From the NCBI GenBank assembly GCA_021778575.1, contig JAJYCH010000016.1, positions 7,343 to 17,297 of the forward strand: a stretch of DNA of 9,955 bases. Reading direction: 5' to 3'. The DNA is from Planctomycetota bacterium. GTDB lineage: Bacteria > Planctomycetota > Planctomycetia > Isosphaerales > Isosphaeraceae. A model generated the notes under the pieces. That model ran no database searches. It saw only the letters and a program-made list of their open reading frames with translations, and was not told the DNA's origin. The position numbers and the translations under genes are program-made. This document shows, piece by piece, positions 7,670 to 9,955 of this stretch (the stretch's first letter is position 1; every line of letters begins with the position of its first letter).

Positions 7670-7990
7670 ATGATGCCAGAGCCGCCAATCAAGGAGTCGG
7701 CGAGAAGGGAGCCTGATCCAACCGAGTTGTTTCGTGCCAGGGAATCCACACCACCGTCGTTGCCAGAACCTGTCGTCACGAGGGAAGACAGTACCGAGCG
7801 AAGGCCCAAGGGTTCCGCAAAATCCAACAATTGGTTTCGAATCATTCCGATGCCAGAAGATCATGATTCCGGGCAAGTCAGTTTAACCGGTGCGGGAGTC
7901 CTGTTCAACCAAGACGGATTCCAAGAAATCTGCATCGGAAGCTTCCCTCAAGTGCCTGAATCGAGTTCTCCATTGAATCGACACTTTTGA
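7670..7990 (+). CDS. Doubtful small hypothetical protein
   Basis: 106 codons from ATG 7670, or 105 from the adjacent ATG at 7673, which sits 7 nt after a TAGGA at 7661-7665. The product is Pro/Glu/Ser-rich and hydrophilic in its first half (PEPPIKESARREPDPTE), ends in SSSPLNRHF, and has no domain, signal peptide or membrane segment that I recognise. It uses AGG/AGA arginine codons several times, whereas neighbouring genes favour CGN, and its third-position GC is lower than theirs. An opposing frame (7845-7660, minus, 61 codons, Gly/Ser-rich tail) is almost as plausible. The start lies only 32 bp from that of the divergent FHA gene, leaving little room for two promoters. It may be noncoding or decayed DNA. 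Confidence 0.3.
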   Translation: MMPEPPIKESARREPDPTELFRARESTPPSLPEPVVTREDSTERRPKGSAKSNNWFRIIPMPEDHDSGQVSLTGAGVLFNQDGFQEICIGSFPQVPESSSPLNRHF

Positions 7991-8039
7991 TTCTCGCGAA
8001 GTAATTATTCGCCGAACTGGACGACTCCTTGGAGCAGTT

Positions 8040-8069
8040 TATATTCGCTTGGCACACAATTTGAATATA
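8040..8069. repeat. AT-rich inverted repeat with a sigma54-like element inside
   Basis: TATATTC (8040-8046) and GAATATA (8063-8069) are perfect 7-bp inverted repeats separated by 16 bp. The spacer and right arm contain TGGCACACAATTTGAA (8050-8065), which matches the sigma54 -24/-12 pattern TGGCACRNNNNTTGCW at every defined position except the C of the -12 GC. It sits about 35 bp upstream of the transposase remnant at 8102, in the most AT-rich stretch of the window. It could be an operator or promoter, or a leftover mobile-element end. No protein assignment is possible. Confidence 0.4.
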
Positions 8070-8101
8070 GTAAAAATGTGGCATTAGTAAAGAGATGACT
8101 T

Positions 8102-8378
8102 ATGAATTTCTTGTCAAATGATTTCCGTGAACGCCTCTTGGCCGCCGTTGATCGCCGCGAAGGCTCTCGCCGTCAACTTGCCGCGCGATTCTCCGTCACT
8201 CTCTCGACGATGACGAGCCTCGTTCAACTCCGTCGCCAGACCGGATCGTTCCAACACGGGCCAGATTCAGGAGCGACCCAGCCGACTCTCGATCAAAACT
8301 CGAACAATTCAAGCCGAGCCGATCGAGCCCAAACGCCTTGTTTTAGCGGACGAGACAGCCGCTTATGACCAGCACTGA
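8102..8378 (+). pseudogene. IS630-type transposase remnant, frameshifted and internally deleted
   Basis: The frame from ATG 8102 gives LSNDFRERLLAAVDRREG, then SRRQLAARFSVTLSTM and LRRQTGSF. This matches the N-terminal helix-turn-helix of IS630-family transposases (typically 'LRERVVAAVE.G.SRR.AA.RF.VS.ST...W..R.R.TGS'). After TLDQ near 8294 the frame seems to slip at a run of four A (8295-8298): the +2 shifted reading gives KLEQFK, as expected for the family. A third frame (8313-8378) then gives AEPIEPKRLVLADETAAY, which resembles the 'RLVF.DET.A' strand holding the first catalytic Asp of the DDE domain. About 60-70 residues normally between these parts are missing, and the remaining catalytic domain is absent. 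The element cannot transpose by itself. A weak AAAGAG ribosome-binding site precedes the ATG. Confidence 0.72.
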
Positions 8379-8878
8379 AAAAAGTCTCCCTCTCCGACAT
8401 CCTGGGCTGGTTCGGACGAATCGGGTCGTGTGTAATGCACGCGTGAACCGATCTGTCGCTGCTTGTCCCTGAGGTTGCCGAGACCTCTGACTCGGAAGAA
8501 ATCCTGTTCAGACGACCGCTTCGCCACTTGACAAGATAAGTCGCGAATCATCGACGATGCTGGTACTCTAGAGCGGTTTGCATGCGAGTAGCACACAGGT
8601 AGGGCAAGATTGATGTTGCCGATTCGAAGGTTGTCGGTCGCAAGAATCCTGCCCGATGCCAATTTTCACGATGCAATTTGCTCGTGAACGGGTCCAGGGT
8701 TCGTCCGAATCATGATCCATGGGGGCCTCGCCGGCCTTTGCCTGGATCAGGGACTCCACCCGACTTTCCACGACGACCACACCCTTCCGAAGTTGCCCTG
8801 GAAGTCCTCATTCAAAACGAGTGGCTTCAATTGGATGCTTTAATATTATGGGAAAAGAAAAATGTCAGAAAGTGAATC
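8379..8878. other. 500-bp stretch without a convincing gene
   Basis: Following the transposase remnant, all frames are broken by stops or give only short translations without recognisable motifs on both strands. No DDE-domain signature (for example 'PPYSPDLNP') was found, so if the rest of the IS was here it has been lost. The last ~60 bp (8820-8878) are AT-rich and presumably hold the promoter and leader of the MpsC-like gene at 8879. The AAG-rich run before ATG 8879 gives only a weak ribosome-binding site. I see no clear tRNA or long repeat. Confidence 0.4.
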
Positions 8879-9262
8879 ATGTTAAAGACGCAAGGTGAAA
8901 TCGAACGGGCGATTTCAGAGGGGATGACGCGTTTCGAGCAGGACTACATGGGCCGAGGGCGGAAGGACGTCGATGCTGACCTGATCGATGATCTCATCTT
9001 GGTCCGGCTCAAGGGAGTCCTGACGGCGGCTGAACAGCATCTGGTGAAGACGCTCCCGGCCGAGAAGGGCAGGGACCTGCTGAAGCAGGTGCGTTGTCAT
9101 TTGATCGAAGTCGCGCGGCCGACGATGACGGCGATGGTCGAAGAAATCACGGGTGTCAAGGTCGTGAGCCTGCATCATGACATCAGCACGTTGACCGGCG
9201 AGGAAGTCGTGCTTTTCACCCTTGCCAGGCCGCCTACTTTCCGCGAGACCCGGAGAAAATAG
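8879..9262 (+). CDS. MpsC family protein (DUF2294)
   Basis: 127 aa, close to the usual length of this single-domain family (PF10057, formerly DUF2294, now named after MpsC of a sodium-translocating, membrane-potential-generating system in Firmicutes). Family landmarks are GRGRKDV (25-31), DLILVRLKGVLTAAEQHL (38-55), HLIEVARPTM (74-83), and ITGVKVVSLHHDIS (90-103) followed by TGEEVVLFTL (106-115). There is no signal peptide or membrane helix, so the protein is expected to be cytoplasmic. Its usual partners MpsA and MpsB are not in the window. Many bacteria carry such orphan DUF2294 genes whose role is not established, so an ion-transport function should not be assumed. A second family member follows at 9585, and a GC-rich hairpin lies just after the stop. 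Confidence 0.88.
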   Translation: MLKTQGEIERAISEGMTRFEQDYMGRGRKDVDADLIDDLILVRLKGVLTAAEQHLVKTLPAEKGRDLLKQVRCHLIEVARPTMTAMVEEITGVKVVSLHHDISTLTGEEVVLFTLARPPTFRETRRK

Positions 9263-9272
9263 CCTTGTGGTA

Positions 9273-9291
9273 TCGCGGGAGAGGCCCGCGA
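9273..9291 (+). terminator. Hairpin after the first MpsC-like gene
   Basis: TCGCGGG (9273-9279) and CCCGCGA (9285-9291) form a perfect 7-bp GC-rich stem with a 5-nt AGAGG loop, 11 bp after the stop codon. No U-tract follows, so it may be a transcript-stabilising 3' hairpin or part of a non-canonical terminator rather than an intrinsic terminator. Confidence 0.5.
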
Positions 9292-9387
9292 GGCACTCTG
9301 GCCCAATCGCAAGCGACATCGTGTTTTCCCAGGATTACTTGATGGTGTCCATTGCTATTTTCCTGGCGAGCCTCTAGCATTCAAGGC

Positions 9388-9407
9388 GTGGGAGAAATTA
9401 CTCCCAC
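9388..9407. repeat. Small inverted repeat in the mpsC-mpsC spacer
   Basis: GTGGGAG (9388-9394) and CTCCCAC (9401-9407) form a perfect 7-bp stem around AAATTA. It lies in the middle of the spacer and is followed by an A-rich run at 9413-9418. It could be an operator or a transcript hairpin. No family is recognised. Confidence 0.4.
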
Positions 9408-9482
9408 ACGTTGAAAAAATTCGATATCGGAAGACTAAGCAAAAGGCACCGCGGCCGACCGTGGGGCAAGTTGCCGAGTAAG

Positions 9483-9531
9483 CCGACGTGATGGAACCGC
9501 CGCAATGGGGGTTCGGTCGCGTCGGTTTTTT
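9483..9531 (+). terminator. Rho-independent terminator candidate
   Basis: The outer stem CCGACG (9483-9488) pairs with CGTCGG (9520-9525), and the inner stem GAACC (9494-9498) pairs with GGTTC (9510-9514). Six T (9526-9531) follow directly, with another T-run four bases later. This is the only classical stem plus U-tract in the window. It would end transcripts coming from the first MpsC-like gene, or act as an attenuator in the leader of the second, whose start codon is 53 bp downstream. Confidence 0.6.
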
Positions 9532-9560
9532 CGTTTTCCCGGTTTTCAAGTCTCGTTTCA

Positions 9561-9579
9561 GCGTCCGGCAGTCGGACGC
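9561..9579 (+). promoter_or_regulatory. Hairpin immediately before the second MpsC-like start codon
   Basis: GCGTCCG (9561-9567) and CGGACGC (9573-9579) form a perfect 7-bp stem with a 5-nt GCAGT loop. It ends 5 nt before ATG 9585, where a Shine-Dalgarno would normally lie, and no separate ribosome-binding site is visible. In RNA this stem could limit ribosome access. That role is inference. Confidence 0.5.
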
Positions 9580-9584
9580 AAGAA

Positions 9585-9830
9585 ATGAACGCGATGCAAC
9601 CTTCTCCCCGGACGATGGCAGAGCAAATCGCCCAGGTTGTGACTGGGTTCCAGCAGCAAACAACCGGAGTCGAACCGACGTCCGTGAGTGTCGTCCTCAG
9701 TCAGGACACATTGGTCGTCACGATCCATGGGGCTCTTTCTCCGGCAGAGCGAACACTTTCTCGAAGCCCGGAAGGGGCCGCTCAGGTCGAAGGGTTTCAC
9801 CGCCAGTTGTTCCTGAGCGCCTCCGAAGCG
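9585..9830 (+). pseudogene. Second MpsC/DUF2294 gene, cut off by a junction near 9821-9830
   Basis: From ATG 9585 the product reads MAEQIAQVVTGFQQQTTG, then VEPTSVSVVLSQDTLVVTIHG, then ALSPAERTLSRSPEGAAQV and [14 protein letters not shown]. This is the N-terminal two-thirds of a DUF2294/MpsC domain; the strand SVVLSQDTLVVTIHGALSPAE aligns with LILVRLKGVLTAAE of the gene at 8879. The family would continue with a helix such as LRQEI...ITG and an EITGV-type strand. Instead, after Ala82 the frame runs on to the window edge as unrelated residues ([15 protein letters not shown] and so on), which are the antisense of a dnaA fragment. So the 3' end is missing and the apparent fusion is not a real protein family. 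The break is probably an assembly join rather than mutation. Until then the coding sequence is intact. Confidence 0.75.
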
Positions 9831-9955
9831 ATCGCCTGCAGCAGGTGGGTCTTGCCCAAGCCGACGCTGGCATGGATGAACAGGGGATTGAAGCGGATCG
9901 AGCCGGAGCCGGCCTCGGCGACGGTCCGCGCGGCGGCGAAGGCGACCCGGTTGGA
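9821..9955 (-). pseudogene. dnaA: DnaA fragment (Walker A region), partial at window edge and truncated at junction
   Basis: The minus strand is open from the right edge and encodes [16 protein letters not shown], then [19 protein letters not shown], then LQAIASE. This is the start of the DnaA AAA+ domain: the NR.A..AA..VAE helix, the FNPLFI strand and the Walker A loop [12 protein letters not shown]. DnaA is the replication initiator ATPase. The match stops at SE(A); the frame then adds LRNNWR and a stop at 9797-9799, which is just antisense of the mpsC-like gene. The segment is about 70% GC (94 of 135 bases), higher than the ~58% of 9601-9720. The 'SNRVAF.AAR' wording looks more like alphaproteobacterial DnaA than planctomycete DnaA. 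It is probably foreign sequence joined at a contig end, although a genuine gene fragment cannot be excluded. Confidence 0.75.

Noticed and set aside
8363..8662. Minus-strand 99-codon frame in the gene-poor region
   Set aside because: There is no recognisable motif or ribosome-binding site, and part of it overlaps the transposase remnant. It is probably chance.
8678..8875. Plus-strand 65-codon frame ending just before the MpsC-like gene
   Set aside because: It starts with TTG, is Pro/Arg-rich, has no homology I can recognise, and runs into the AT-rich leader of the next gene. It is too weak to call as a gene.
9483..9531. tRNA-like T-arm (GGTTCG...) in the mpsC spacer
   Set aside because: No acceptor stem, D-arm or anticodon arm can be placed around it. 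The stem plus T-tract fits a terminator better.
9585..9955. A genuine MpsC fusion protein running to the window edge
   Set aside because: The residues after position 82 are the antisense translation of a DnaA Walker A region, so the extension is a by-product of the junction.
1..9955. CRISPR arrays or long direct repeats
   Set aside because: No regularly spaced direct repeats were seen in any spacer.

Overview
The window looks like chromosomal DNA of a planctomycete, probably an Isosphaeraceae-type soil or freshwater lineage. This is an inference from gene content: a TIGR03067-type planctomycete domain, a serine/threonine kinase carrying a CxxC zinc ribbon, one transmembrane helix and an Ig-like ectodomain, several FHA proteins, and a secreted protein with no recognisable family. 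Base composition is moderately GC-rich. There are no rRNA or tRNA genes, no CRISPR array, and no intact mobile element.

Layout. (1) 3-368 (+) is the 3' end of a TIGR03067-like gene. It converges on 383-1411 (-), a membrane-anchored M48-like peptidase homologue whose zinc motif is degenerate (REIAH instead of HEIAH). (2) A 212-bp divergent spacer leads into a plus-strand pair: a receptor-type Ser/Thr kinase (1624-3909) and a secreted protein (3960-5078). (3) Converging on that pair is a minus-strand pair: a soluble two-FHA protein (7637-6765) followed 15 bp later by a three-FHA polytopic membrane protein (6749-4998). Its last 81 bp overlap the 3' end of the secreted-protein gene in antisense. 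Together 1624-7637 reads as a phosphosignalling locus: one kinase plus five FHA phosphothreonine-reader domains. The two-FHA protein also has a duplicated Thr-containing N-terminal motif that could be a phosphosite. (4) 7638-8880 is accessory or decayed DNA: a doubtful small ORF, an AT-rich inverted repeat, a frameshifted and internally deleted IS630-type transposase remnant (8102-8378), and about 500 bp without a convincing gene. (5) 8879-9262 encodes an MpsC/DUF2294 protein. A hairpin-rich spacer follows, including a good rho-independent terminator candidate, and then a second MpsC/DUF2294 gene starts at 9585.

(6) The right end is abnormal. The second mpsC-like gene stops matching its family near 9830. 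From about 9821 to the window end the opposite strand encodes the Walker A region of a DnaA, at about 70% GC and with a sequence that looks more proteobacterial than planctomycete. The two parts meet over roughly 10 shared bases. The simplest reading is a chimeric contig end; a real rearrangement is the alternative.

The strongest candidate for an under-described system is the kinase, secreted protein, di-FHA and tri-FHA membrane protein locus.
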